64,000 nt of DNA from Galdieria partita (taxonomy: Eukaryota > Rhodophyta > Bangiophyceae > Galdieriales > Galdieriaceae), in assembly GCA_025991245.1 (NCBI GenBank), contig BQMJ01000012.1:1-64000 (forward strand). The letters run 5' to 3'. Below the pieces are notes generated by a model. It was not told the DNA's origin. It ran no database searches and saw only the letters and a list, made by a program, of their open reading frames with translations. Made by a program: the position numbers and the translations under genes. Numbering within the stretch: position 1 is the first letter of the stretch; each line of letters begins with the position of its first letter. Positions 44,887 through 55,522 of the stretch are shown here, one piece after another.

Positions 44887-46328
44887 AGAGAGTGTTGCGG
44901 AACAGGTGCCTTTGGTCCAATTGCGACGACGAAATTTTGGGACATTCTTTCATGACCATCTTTATGGCATATATCCGACAAGAGGCAGCATTGTCATAAT
45001 TTGACAAGTTACTATTTCACTTTTTTGAAACATCCAAAAAGTTTCGACATGACAAGTTGCCCAAGTAGAGTCATTAATATTCTAATTTTACAGGGCTATA
45101 CTTGGATTCAGTTTCAAGATTGTTACAAAATTTTGTGCATTTTGAAGAAGAATAGTTATACTAGACAATGCTGCTAATTCTGCCTCACTATAAATTCTTG
45201 ACTGATTCTTCAAGGCTTTTCTTGTGATTGGGACTGGAGGTTTGTTTGGAGAGGGAATAGTAATGAGTCATGTCTTGTAATAAAAAGGTAGGACAATGCT
45301 ACTCTTCCGTTTTGCCCATATATATCTGTATCGATACAAACAACTTTAAAGAGAGTTTCAACTGCCTACTGTTATACTGTCCTACTAGTGTTTCTACTTA
45401 AGAGGAAGGATACCTTGAATTACTATCGTTCTCTGCAACCAATCTATAGACGCTGAAGTGTGTGCAATCTTCTGAAGGCTATTTCTGAAAGTATCTTAAT
45501 TCTAAGAGGCACACAGTCCCTGTCTTACCATTGAAAATAGTCCAGCTAAGCGTCTTTCTTTTTTTTCCAATGTTCAATACTCATAGTTCAGAATAGTGAG
45601 CATCATACTATCAATAACTTCCGAATAAGACTTTTTTCTTGCAGCAAGTAACGAAAGTTCCAAGCTCTGATAAATTGGTATGTTCCATTGTCTCTTTCAC
45701 AAAGTGATAGAAAATTTTGAAGTAAACCATAGTCTTTACACCATGTCACTTTGCGTAATTGATGTAATTTGTGTTTATCGTTCGCACATAGTCAAAGATA
45801 TGCGATCTGATGAGACAAATTGTCACTCTTGAAAGGAAAAATTGAGTCGAATTGAATCTCTTTCTTGTCTGTATTGGATAATAGTCTTTGATAGCTGCCA
45901 CTGTGAAGATTATTCTGTAAGCAGCTGAGCTTTTCTAATCTAAAGGAGTTCCACATAGTCTGTTTCGTAGATAAGAGACAAAGAGTGGAAAGTTGAAACA
46001 GGAAGTGTGGAAAACAAGTATTAAAGTTTCGGGTTACCGAGATTTCTCTTACCGATTGCACTGTTGATTTTAGTTGATCTGTAAGTCGTTGAAAGAAACT
46101 GTGCTATCGTAAAATATGTTTCTCAAGGTTGAAATCACTTCAAATATTCTTTCTCTAAGCAGCTTTATCTCAATGTCCCATATGAAACAAAGAAACACTA
46201 GATTTCTTGTTTGAATTCCAAAGTATATCTTTAAAGAAAATTGTATAAACTATACAACTCTATAAACTTGTAAAGTTTGTGTTGAATTGCACAAGTTGTT
46301 TTTGTGAATATTTGGCCGCCGTCAAAGG
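44887..46328. other. Intergenic, no gene seen
   Basis: 1.4 kb upstream of the reverse LRR-RING gene. The longest frame (45792-46061, reverse) starts with GTG and has no domain. Nothing recognisable. Confidence 0.4.
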
Positions 46329-46995
46329 ATGACTAGTGAAACTTTTTCGAATATGTCCGGAGAATCTGTTAGATACGAAGAAATATTTCAAGATGGTCTA
46401 AAAATTGACGAAAATTTTAGCAAAGTATGGTTGACAAACTTAATCTTCAACTAGAGTGTAAGTTCAAATCCGTTGCTTCATTTCTTGGAGAAAAAATACA
46501 AGTTGGAGGAAAAGGTTTCAAAGGTGAGAAGGAAACCTTAGAAGACATAGCACAGTTGATTGCTTCCAAGAAGTTTCCCGAAGATTTTCCAGTTCAGCCA
46601 AGTCCTGGTAGTATTTCGAGAATCTTTCTTAGACGAGAGTTTATCAAGAGGTGGAATCGACACATTGAAAGTCTTGATGCAGAAGGTTGCAGTCCTCCAC
46701 CCCAGCAGATCATAGTTTCTGCAGCTAGTGGTCTAGGAAAGAGTGTAGATCTCTATATGGCTGCTGTGTTTTCAAGGCATTGCAGGATTCTCCTGCAGTA
46801 TATTGCAAATGCAGCGGCGTGGTTGAAGAACATTAATAACCTCTCTCAAATGGTTTCCCGTTACTCGAAAATATTGCTTTTTATGAATTTCTCCATTCTG
46901 GACGAGTTGTCGGAGTTTTCATTCATGGGACCACGAGGTTTTAAACTGCGCTCCTTTTAAGCATATGACATATTTTTGTATCAAAAACCAAGATC
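46329..46995 (+). pseudogene. Broken, truncated family B (Crinkler/RHS-like) copy
   Basis: Clear paralogue of the N-terminal third of the gene at 23579. Shared are KVWLTNL, ASFLGEKIQ, PEDFPV, ISRIFLRREFI, the P-loop SAASGLGKS, DLYMAAVFS and MNFSILDEL. It begins at an ATG (46329) with only about 25 residues before the shared region and lacks the 75-residue hydrophobic/basic leader of the intact gene. The frame is broken in about two or three places and similarity stops near 46995, before the Walker B region. It is therefore a dead fragment, 21 kb from its intact relative. Confidence 0.8.
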
Positions 46996-47362
46996 TGAGT
47001 TAGGGAGTATAACTATTCAGTGAATGAAATGCGACAAACGATAAACAGAATTAAGCAAGACCCCTTTTTAGAACTTTGTCTTTTGACATCAAAGGAATTG
47101 ACTATTTTTATTGTTACACTTCTTACCAATATGTTTAAATTAAGTATTCCTACGTGGACGAAAGGCTTGACAGCTTCGAAGTTTTCGTTAACTGTATTCA
47201 AACAAACTCTTTAAAGACCACTTTCGTGTAGTCTTCCAACGACTTCAATGACATCTTGTGTCATGACGATACTAGATGCTTCCTACGGAAAGAACCCCAA
47301 CCATGAAAACAAGGTTTATTAGATACCTGCAACACCACAAGTACATAGAAATAAACATGACT
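46996..47362. other. Short intergenic stretch with a 61-codon ORF
   Basis: An ATG at 47029 opens MRQTINRIKQDPFLELCLLT... to a TAA at 47212-47214. No domain is recognised and nothing supports expression. It lies between the broken family B copy and the 3' end of the glycine-rich gene. Confidence 0.25.
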
Positions 47363-48508
47363 TCAATAGTCGTCTTCCCGACTACGATACAAGTGCAATG
47401 GGCCTCCTGCAGAAACCGAAAACAAACCACATCTTACTGCAAGATGCTGATATTCAATGGAAAAATGTTCAAAGTCAGCTACAGAAGAAGAAGGTTCAAA
47501 AATAACACGAACCAAACCCCCTTCACCAGGACTTCCACTTTCTCCAAAACCACTTCCTCCTGAACCTCCTCTTCCGTTAGAATACAAAATATGATAATAC
47601 GGTTTGCCTCCAGTTCCACCTCGTTCAATAACTCCTCGACTTCCAACACCTCCCTTTTCTACGCTTGGACCACTCCCACTACCACCAATACCGCCACTAC
47701 CAAAAGGTCCGGCATTGCCTCCTTCGCCACCTCCGCCAGATAGAGAGAGGAAAGTTGAACCTGTTCCATCCTCCCCCCTAACTTGTGCGCTACCACCTTC
47801 GCCACTATTACCAACAAGCACCATAAGTTCTTTTCCAGGCCTCACTTTAACGTGACCGAAGGCTGTACCACCTGCACCACCTCCACCTCCACCAGCAGAA
47901 AGAGCAAAGCAAGGAAGTACAAGTACACCACCTCCACCTCCACCACCACCGCCACCAACAACGACGGCTCTTGCGTTGTGAGTGTTGGAGGGCACGTTAA
48001 CTATATGCAAACCAGGAGTAGTAAAGCTGTGTTTGTATTCTATTCGAGGATTCCCTCTTTGAGTAACGAAATACGCTTGAGAGTCACTTTTGAAATAAGG
48101 TTCTAATAAGTTTTCTTCCAGATGTCCTTGAAACTGAATGCGAGAAACTCCTTGAACCGACTCGTAAACTCTCCCTTCTTCTGTCAAGGACACATTCTCA
48201 GATGGGCATATGTCTGGCGCAAAACTTGTATCCAAGGGAATATCATTCACTTTTAGTCTAACCTCACTCATAGCAGCCCCTCTACAGTCTGGTATATCTG
48301 CTGTTATATTCACTGGTGGTATTAATTGGACTGAAAAGACCTTGAACAATGTATGGTTTTCAAGTAATGACTTGCTTGCGAAAACAACTGAAACAGACGG
48401 ACCTTTTGGAACCTGTACTGTGTAAATGCCAGGATATGAATGACTTATTTGATAGCATTCTCCTAAGGTAAGAAGACATGACAGGAATAAAAGGGATAGC
48501 CAGTACAT
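47363..48508 (-). CDS. Secreted glycine-rich protein
   Basis: 381 aa, single exon. The first ATG in the frame is at 48508 and gives a typical signal peptide MYWLSLLFLSCLLTLGECYQ, so secretion or cell-surface location is likely. Residues about 25-170 are non-repetitive with several N-x-S/T sites (NHT, NIT, NVS). Then follows a pattern NVPSNTHNARAVVVGGGGG, SAGGGGGGAGGTAFGHVKV, RPGKELMVLVGNSGEGG and further GG-rich turns. This resembles the glycine-rich sandwich domain known from phage tail fibres and bacterial surface proteins: VVVGGGGGGG, then a PGx6V strand, then GxGG turns. In an alga it could be a wall or adhesion protein. That fold assignment is by pattern only. The opposite strand carries a proline-rich frame that is a shadow. 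Confidence 0.7.
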   Translation of the reverse strand: MYWLSLLFLSCLLTLGECYQISHSYPGIYTVQVPKGPSVSVVFASKSLLENHTLFKVFSVQLIPPVNITADIPDCRGAAMSEVRLKVNDIPLDTSFAPDICPSENVSLTEEGRVYESVQGVSRIQFQGHLEENLLEPYFKSDSQAYFVTQRGNPRIEYKHSFTTPGLHIVNVPSNTHNARAVVVGGGGGGGGGGVLVLPCFALSAGGGGGGAGGTAFGHVKVRPGKELMVLVGNSGEGGSAQVRGEDGTGSTFLSLSGGGGEGGNAGPFGSGGIGGSGSGPSVEKGGVGSRGVIERGGTGGKPYYHILYSNGRGGSGGSGFGESGSPGEGGLVRVIFEPSSSVADFEHFSIEYQHLAVRCGLFSVSAGGPLHLYRSREDDY

Positions 48509-51083
48509 AGAGGAACTTGCAGGGACTTCAATCACAGATTGATTTGACTGACGGAATCAGATACAAATGAATCGCTGCTTCTTTTTACCAAGAGGATTGG
48601 AACGCCAATGGAGATAGACAAGAATGATACTGGACAAGCTGCACGTGATTGGCCAAAACTGCGGCTCCTGCCAAATCCTAACTGTGCTTACAGTTCACCT
48701 TCAAATGGGAATATGAAATGAAACATGAACAGTCGAGGGGAACTACTTTAGAGACCGGTAGACGTTTCAGGTTGCGTAAAGTTCCAGCCAGAGTAAAACG
48801 ATTACATAAATTTTCCACCGAACACACTCGCGTCCCAAACCTTCTGACCTTACCCGTTGATTATATAGTGTAACTTAGTAGTTTTTGAAATAGTTGAAGA
48901 CGGATACTTATGTCAGTTGGAAAACAATTCTGCTTGGTTCTAACTCGTTTTTCAAGTCTTTGTTTTTAAGCATGACTTTTATTCCAACCAATTTCTGTCT
49001 TCATTTCTATCACTGAAGCAGGAGCGACCAGGCGTTTAGAAAAGTCTGTCTTTGGTTTTCTAAACCTCTAAGGTCTTGACGAGAATTCAGTTTTGTCAGT
49101 ATGAAATTTAGCTGCCAGTTCTTTGCAAGTGCTCTCTATTTTCTTCCAAGCTCGAGAAACTGGAGTGAACGAAGCCATCTATCCTTCTACAGGTTTACCT
49201 TGCAACATCTTCAAGTACTAGCTTGTTGTTGTCACGTTGCAGCTGACATATGTTTAACTTTGGGCAATTCGGTCGTTTTACAGGAATAATTTCTAGCAAT
49301 AACTGTTACATCCCTTGTTGTTGTTTGTTTGTAGTCTTATTGTTTTTCAGTCTTACTCACGTCAACGCTCTTTTACATGCATTTACAAGCAATACAAACT
49401 ATGCTTCAACGGTAGAACTATGTTCATACCCCTCTGCCATGGCTGCTTGCCAATTTTTATTTTTCAAATATGATTTAGGAGAATCATTCGTCGTGTAGGC
49501 TTTTCTTTCATATATTAGAAAGCAGTTAATTTTTTGTTGTTTTTTTCTAGTACTACTGTCCTTTTTCTATCTGTATTTTATGTTTTGTAACTCTTGAATG
49601 ACGTTTTCTCCTTTTTTATTTCGCCGATACACTAAACTGTTCTAGATGAGGATATAGTAAATTTTTCTATATGCAGAAACGTGGTACTTTTTTCATTAAC
49701 TTTCACATCACCACCTCATGTTTGTTTCATGAGAACAATTAGAAATACTGATGCATAAAGGACAAATAACATATGGAAATTCTTCAAGTTTTTCACTTGG
49801 GTTCGACCTCTCTAAATTCTTTCTTATCTATGGACTTTTTTTTTGAGGCGATAACTTTATCGTTCTTCTAACGAAGCGTAGGTAACTTTAGAAAAACAGT
49901 TAACCCTTTTAAGAATACACGATTTTGTTTCCCTTTCTGAAACGGCAGTGTCTTCCCCAACTCATTGCATTGTCGTAAAAAACTTTCCTATTTAAGTAGT
50001 AGGAAAGCTCAGTATCAAAAGCAGGATAGCACCAATTGGAGGGTACGAAGATCTTTGAATAAGAAATTACTCTCATAGAAACCAGCACGGGGTAACATGA
50101 GTGCATATCATTGTCTAGAAACGGATGGTTGAACTGTCTAAAACAAAAAACTGAGACTTGATGATATGACATTTAGTAGATTGATTAGTGTCTGCAAGGC
50201 TCACGACATTGTACACAAGCGTGTACCAGTTTACCTAAGAAGTACACGCTTTCTTTTTTCCCCAAATATCTTTGAATGCCGTTTAAAGTAGTTATTATAT
50301 GTCTCTTCCTTCTGTGTTATGTGTTTGATTTTCTTTTACGAAGCTCATATACTTCTCTCTCACAAACATGATTAATTGTTTGGAAAACTCTGTCACCATC
50401 TCTGATACTTACAGCTCTGCTTGCATCTTGATAATAAGAAACGGAACTTCAATACTGTGGTTGTTTGTGAAGCATAAGTTTGAGGGTTTACAGGATGACT
50501 GCTTACGTTGTTGAATTCTTTTTATCTACAGAAAATGTCATGTCTGCAAGTTACTTTTGTAACTTTTAAAACACTTCACTGTGGATAGTTTGAAACTTTG
50601 TCTCTTCTGTGGTTTTTGAAGCAGAAAAGTTTGTTCAAAACTTTAATGGAAATATTCTTGATATAGTTTGAATTCAATAATATTTGTTAGTACGATTGGT
50701 CGAGTCGAATCCAATCATACAGTAAGATCTACAGAAATTTAGTCGAAATAAGTAACCCAGTTGTGCATCCAAAAAGCATGAATACCTTAAGAAAGAAAAT
50801 GTTCTAAATAAAGGGCTTTGATGCTCTTAAATAGATATTCCTAAAAAAATGAAAATAGATAGGAAGTCTATCATAGACCAACTTTCTTCAGGCTCGACTT
50901 GTTTCACAGAAAAGGACCGTAACTAGAATACGTTCCATACAATTCTAAGCGACTGCAATAGGAAACTTTGTAAGATCTGGCCGAGAATTCCTCTTTAGAA
51001 GACATTCTACTGGTAATAAACAAAAAAGTTGAAAATTGTGAAAAAATGGATCAAGAAGGACACAACAGTTTGGATTGAGAAGA
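48509..51083. other. Gene-free spacer between subtelomeric zone and gene-dense core
   Basis: 2.6 kb without a supportable gene. It contains the R1 copy listed separately. Short frames at 49101-49498 and 49909-50172 are not convincing. To the right of about 50.8 kb gene density rises sharply. Confidence 0.5.
49440..50000. repeat. R1 dispersed subtelomeric repeat, innermost copy
   Basis: Aligns by eye with about 9.04-9.58 kb through consecutive segments: gaatcattcgtcgtgtaggc (49480), tactgatgcataaaggacaa (49748) against tactgatgccataaaggaca (9333), tggaaattcttcaag (49774), tctaaattctttcttatcta (49811) against tctaaattctttcttttcta (9397), and cgtaggtaactttagaaaaa (49877) against cgtaggcaattttagaaaaa (9461). 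This is the last subtelomere-type repeat seen before the housekeeping block. Confidence 0.65.
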
Positions 51084-51860
51084 ATGAGAGCAGTGATTCA
51101 GAGAGTTAGCCAAGCTTCAGTCTCTGGGGGTGGAAAAGTTGCATCCATTCAACAAGGTATTCAGTTAGTTTGCTACTGGTTTCTGTTTAACTCTCTCTTC
51201 TATGTAAAAGGTCTTTGCATACTATTAGGGATAGCTGCAGAAGACACTGTAAGTCGGATCTATTTTGTCTTTTTAATATTATGAATTTCTCTATATTAGG
51301 AGGAAGACCTTGATTATGTGTAAGTACTTTGTGCTTTTATTCGTTTTGTTTCAAACGTACGATTTATTCAGTATTCAAAAGACACTTCAAATCAAAGCTT
51401 TTTCTGGTGAGGACGAAGAGGAAAGATGGAAAAGAAACGTTGTGGACATTCAAGGTGAAATATTATTGGGTATGTAACAGGAAATGTCTACCATTATTTG
51501 GGTTTCTACATTGTTTCCATAGTTTCGCAGTTTACTTTGCATGCCGTCTTCAAGGGCCAGGGTAAAGTTTCCTTTCATCGTTCTATGCCTCCCGACACGA
51601 GTAGACAAATGTTCCAACTAGCCATCGACAAGTTTCAAGAACGCTACAAGCAAAATGCTGTTAAAGGTAAGAAGAAGAATAAGAACACCTATCGACAACT
51701 TCAAAGTTTTTACCCCCAGCTTGTGTATTTGGATCATATATGAATGTATCCATAGTGAACGATGGACCCGTTACTTTTATCATTGACTCCAAAAGTCCTA
51801 AAGTAAGTCAATGGCAATTTCCTTTCTTAAGAGCCCATAGTGCTGTTGTAGGGACTCTAA
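51084..51860 (+). CDS. DTD: D-aminoacyl-tRNA deacylase (DTD)
   Basis: Seven exons: 51084-51156, 51211-51248, 51300-51319, 51372-51469, 51523-51666, 51720-51802, 51852-51860; introns of 49-54 bases, all GT-AG; 154 aa, the normal family length. It starts MRAVIQRVSQASV, the family start. Both signatures of the active site are present: SQFTL (78-82) and NDGPVT (138-143), the Gly-cisPro motif that excludes L-aminoacyl-tRNA. Family role: hydrolyses D-aminoacyl-tRNA and Gly-tRNA(Ala) mischarges during translation. The last exon would code only GL plus the stop. The stop lies 26 bases before the ATG of GRWD1 on the same strand, so the two genes share very little regulatory space. Confidence 0.92.
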
Positions 51861-51886
51861 TAAAGGAGATTTCATTTAGTCATTCT

Positions 51887-53213
51887 ATGGGGAAGCGAAA
51901 TCGACAAGCAAAGTCATCGACTCATAGCAAAGGTCCTGTAGAAGAAGCGACAGAAGAAGACTTGACTTATGATCCTTCTACTTATGACTTTTTCTTTGAG
52001 TTAGATAGTGAATGGCCTTGTCTCACTTTTGACTTTTTAAAGGGAGAATCCAACTCTCAAACAAGCCAACCATTCTCAGTGGGTTTTCTTAGTGGAACAC
52101 AAGCAGATAAACCTCACAAAAACCAAATATTGTTTGCAAAGATATCAAATATATATAAAAGAAGACCAAAGACAGACAGCGATTCTGATGATAGTGAAGA
52201 AGAAGAAGAAGAGCAGGTACCCATCTTGCAGTGACAAAGTTGCACTCATGAGAAATTCGTTTTAGGAACCTCAGTTCTATAGCTACACCTACAAGCATAG
52301 AGGTACAGTGAATAGGATTCGTGTGGCACCCCAACCAGAGGCATCTTTAGCAGCTCTATGGTCAGACACTGGGGTTTTTGAGTTTATTCGTTATGGACCG
52401 TTATCAGCCCTAGAAAGAAGTGGTAGAAAAGTTGATTTGATTCAGAATCTTCAGAACTTTGAGGATCCCAGTGGGGAAGGTTTTGCCATTTCATGGTCTT
52501 CTGTATCAGTTGGTCAGTTGGTTTGTGGGAATTGTGCAGGATATATTCGATGGTGGCTACCTTCTAGTGAGACCGGTTCTTCTTTTGTTGTTGACTCACA
52601 GCCGTTTGAAGGCCATCAAACTTCAGTAGAAGACCTGCAATGGAGTCCTGTAGAACCCACAGTTTTTGTTAGTAGCTCTGTGGATCAAAGTATTCGTTTC
52701 TGGGATACAAGGTTGGGAAAACATTGCGCATTAGCTATGGAACGGGCACATACGAGTGATATCAACGTGTTGTCATGGAATCCAATAGATACTCATTTAT
52801 TAGTATCAGGTGGTGATGAAGGAATTTTCCAAGTTTGGGATTTACGAACACTATCATCTTCTACTACCGAACAAAGTTTCCAAAACTCCACCAGCCCTGT
52901 TGCCAAGTTTGACTTTCACAAGAGTCCTATCGTCGCAATAGAGTGGTCACCTTTTGAGAGCTCATCTCTAGTTTGTGCAGCCGCCGATGGAAGAATTAGT
53001 TTTTGGGACCTTTCCCTGGAAGCTGACCAAGAGGAAGAAACCGAACAGGGAATGAACTTGGATGAGAAATGGAAAGACATTCCAGCACAACTACTTTTTC
53101 TGCATGAAGGACAGAAGGATCCCAAAGATGTCCACTGGCATCCTCAAATTCCTTCTCTTACTATGTCGACAGGTTTGAACGGTTTCCATATCTTCAAACC
53201 AGAAAATATATAA
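51887..53213 (+). CDS. GRWD1: Glutamate-rich WD-repeat protein, GRWD1/Rrb1
   Basis: Two exons, 51887-52216 and 52266-53213, with a 49-base intron (GTACCC...TTTAG); 425 aa. Starts MGKRNRQAKSS, basic. An N-terminal segment YDFFFELDSEWPCLTFDF matches the family's histone-binding-like helix. An acidic run (SDSDDSEEEEEEQ) closes exon 1, then WD40 repeats fill the rest: HRGTVNRIRVAP, EGHQTSVEDLQWSP, SVDQSIRFWDTR, AHTSDINVLSWNP, DEGIFQVWDLR, HKSPIVAIEWSP and GRISFWDLS. By family knowledge it acts in 60S ribosome assembly as the chaperone of ribosomal protein L3 in the nucleolus. The stop is 25 bases from the stop of the convergent PRP17 gene. Confidence 0.9.
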
Positions 53214-53238
53214 TGTTCCAATTAAATTGGACTTTCTA

Positions 53239-54873
53239 CTAATCCCAGTATTTGATTAAACCATCCCAACTACAGGTTGCAACTTTACTAGGTTCAACAG
53301 GATGCCATGCACATCCTATAGTCACAGCATCATGAACTTTCAATGTCCGAAGTATTCGGTGCCGTTTCCAATCCCAAAAGAATAATTTGCCACTACTGTC
53401 ACCAGATATGACAAAACGACCGTCTGGTGATATATCTGGTTGGCAAGCATATCCAGCAACAATATGACCAGCAAACCTCTTCCTATGATGAAATTTGAAT
53501 GATTCACCTCGCACACTAAAAGTAACTATCTGATTGTCCAGACTCTGATAACAAACCCATCTTCCAGAAGGATGCACAACAGAGGCAGGCATAGAATGCA
53601 TCGAGGGATCAGAAATATATTTGACAACCACCGGTATTCCATATTCCCAGACCCTAAGAGTCTTATCATCTGAAGAGGAAACAAACCGTTTGTTCTCATC
53701 TATAAAGGTTATCGTATTCACTGCGCCAAGATGCTGCTCATAACTTTGCACCATTTCACCACTACGACAGTCATACTGCAGAATTCTCTTATCTGAACAA
53801 CCGACTAAAAACTCATTGCTACCATCATTTCCCATGTGGAACTTTACACAATAAGGATTAGAAGCTATTGAAAATGTCTGCAAGCAAGAACCCGTCTCGG
53901 TGTCCCAAAGTCTTAAAAACCGATCGTAACCAGCACTTAGGAAACGCTTCCCATCGTGGTCGAAAACTATGTCGCGTACCGCCTTGGAGTGACCCAAATA
54001 AGTTCGTACTACTTGATAAGATGAATAAACATCCCATAATTTAACCTTTCCGTCCATACTAGAAGATAACAAGAGATGACCGAAACCGGGAAAAAAACGA
54101 ATAGCTGTCACGCCCTTTGTATGACCAGTTAACGTTGTAACTGCCTTTTTGGGAATAAAACAGTCATGTTCTCTATCCTTTTTCCAATTTGAAGGAGGTT
54201 CAATAAAAGATCTTCCTCTGTAGTCGTACATTTGCTTGAGATGGAAAATACTCTTTGTTTGGCTCGCAGTGTCCAGGGTTTCTTCTTCCTTTGCCTCTTG
54301 TACTATAGTATTATCCAATTTTTGATTCTGTTTTGAGTCTCCTTTCTTCGTTTTTTTGTGCTTATTCTCTGTCTCCTCGTTATTTCCCTTCGTTGTTGGA
54401 TCTATAGCATCCCATCCAGTGTGGTCAAGTTCCCAACGCTTTCCAATCTTTCGATAAGCGTTATGTATAGGAGCTTCACTACGGTATACTCCTAAACTTG
54501 GGTCCCATGCAACGCCTGTTCGCTCAAAAGAGTTCAACTGTTCTGTAAAGGCAAAGTCAGATACTTCATATTTCTCAGTGTGCCCCGTTGGTATGCTAGG
54601 TCTTCTTAAATTCAGTGTTCTTTCTTCTTCAGTCGTTTTCGTCCAATACACGGGAGCCCACAACTCCTGGAAAGTAGCGTTATGTTGAAGAACACTGGTA
54701 GAAGGTGCCAAAAATTTTTCAGCTTTAGGAGCCTTCTTGTCAATTACTGCTCGAGTAACCTCGTCCACTTGGGGAGCAAGTTCTACGGGAAAAACTTGGG
54801 TTGTTACAACTTGCGGTTCTTGAGAAGCTTGCTCTACCTCTTCTGACTTCCCATATTCTGCAAGGTATTCCAT
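53239..54873 (-). CDS. PRP17: Pre-mRNA-splicing factor PRP17/CDC40
   Basis: Single exon, 544 aa. The first ATG is at 54873 (MEYLAEYGKSEE, the family's usual MxxLxxYG start); the frame extends upstream only from a GTG. The N-terminal half has the family block RPSIPTGHTEKYEVSDFAF, FNSFERT-like NSFERTGVAWDP, and RSFIEPPSNWKKDREHDCFI. The C-terminal half is a WD40 propeller: LTGHTKGVTAIRFFPG, SSSMDGKVKLWDVY, YLGHSKAVRDIVFD, GYDRFLRLWDTETG, EQHLGAVNTITF and ending CSWDGLIKYWD. Family role: second catalytic step of splicing, joining the spliceosome after the first step. Short introns throughout this region fit a need for it. Convergent with GRWD1. Confidence 0.93.
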   Translation of the reverse strand: MEYLAEYGKSEEVEQASQEPQVVTTQVFPVELAPQVDEVTRAVIDKKAPKAEKFLAPSTSVLQHNATFQELWAPVYWTKTTEEERTLNLRRPSIPTGHTEKYEVSDFAFTEQLNSFERTGVAWDPSLGVYRSEAPIHNAYRKIGKRWELDHTGWDAIDPTTKGNNEETENKHKKTKKGDSKQNQKLDNTIVQEAKEEETLDTASQTKSIFHLKQMYDYRGRSFIEPPSNWKKDREHDCFIPKKAVTTLTGHTKGVTAIRFFPGFGHLLLSSSMDGKVKLWDVYSSYQVVRTYLGHSKAVRDIVFDHDGKRFLSAGYDRFLRLWDTETGSCLQTFSIASNPYCVKFHMGNDGSNEFLVGCSDKRILQYDCRSGEMVQSYEQHLGAVNTITFIDENKRFVSSSDDKTLRVWEYGIPVVVKYISDPSMHSMPASVVHPSGRWVCYQSLDNQIVTFSVRGESFKFHHRKRFAGHIVAGYACQPDISPDGRFVISGDSSGKLFFWDWKRHRILRTLKVHDAVTIGCAWHPVEPSKVATCSWDGLIKYWD

Positions 54874-55522
54874 CCTTACAAAAGAACCCACGAAAATCAA
54901 CGCATTAGCAAAATGGGAAGATCTGAGCCTATAGAATGGTTTTGACACTCAACCCTAAAGATGTAAAGCTGAGTTTTTAGTTGTGACGAGATGTAAAACA
55001 GTATTCATTGTATTCTGCAATGAACCTACTTGAAGAGTGAATAAAAATAAATGTCACTAGTACAGTTTCATTTGTAAGAACTGCTATTGAATTTGTTACG
55101 CACAGCTATCATTTAAAGCCTAAAACTCACATAGGCTTTACATCATAAAATATTGCCACAAAGAAGCTGTTTCATATTTTCTTTGCTCAGTCTAATATGC
55201 TTGAAACCACATCCGTATCCTACATTGTAACGCTATAATGAAATGGAATGAGGAACAACATGTTCCTAATGAAAATTCTCATGCTTCAACTCTATTCAAG
55301 ACTCTTAATATCCTTTAAAGGGGAACTTTTTAGAACCTTTAAAATAGGTTCTGTTCTCATATTGCATTGACAGATGTATTGCAATTGAATGTGAAAAGTA
55401 GTGTTTCCAAAAGGATACATCATATCTTCTAAAACCATAAGGACAAGGATACAAAGTTGATCAAATCCAGTCCATTCAACTTTACGTGCCTTCTATATTC
55501 GAATATCCTAATATGACATGAG
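54874..55522. other. Intergenic, no gene seen
   Basis: 650 bases forming the upstream region of PRP17 and the 3' side of the SANT-like gene. Only short open frames; nothing recognisable. Confidence 0.4.

Noticed and set aside
47604-47855. Proline-rich forward frame of 83 codons.
   Set aside because: It is the antisense shadow of the GGN codons of the glycine-rich protein gene.
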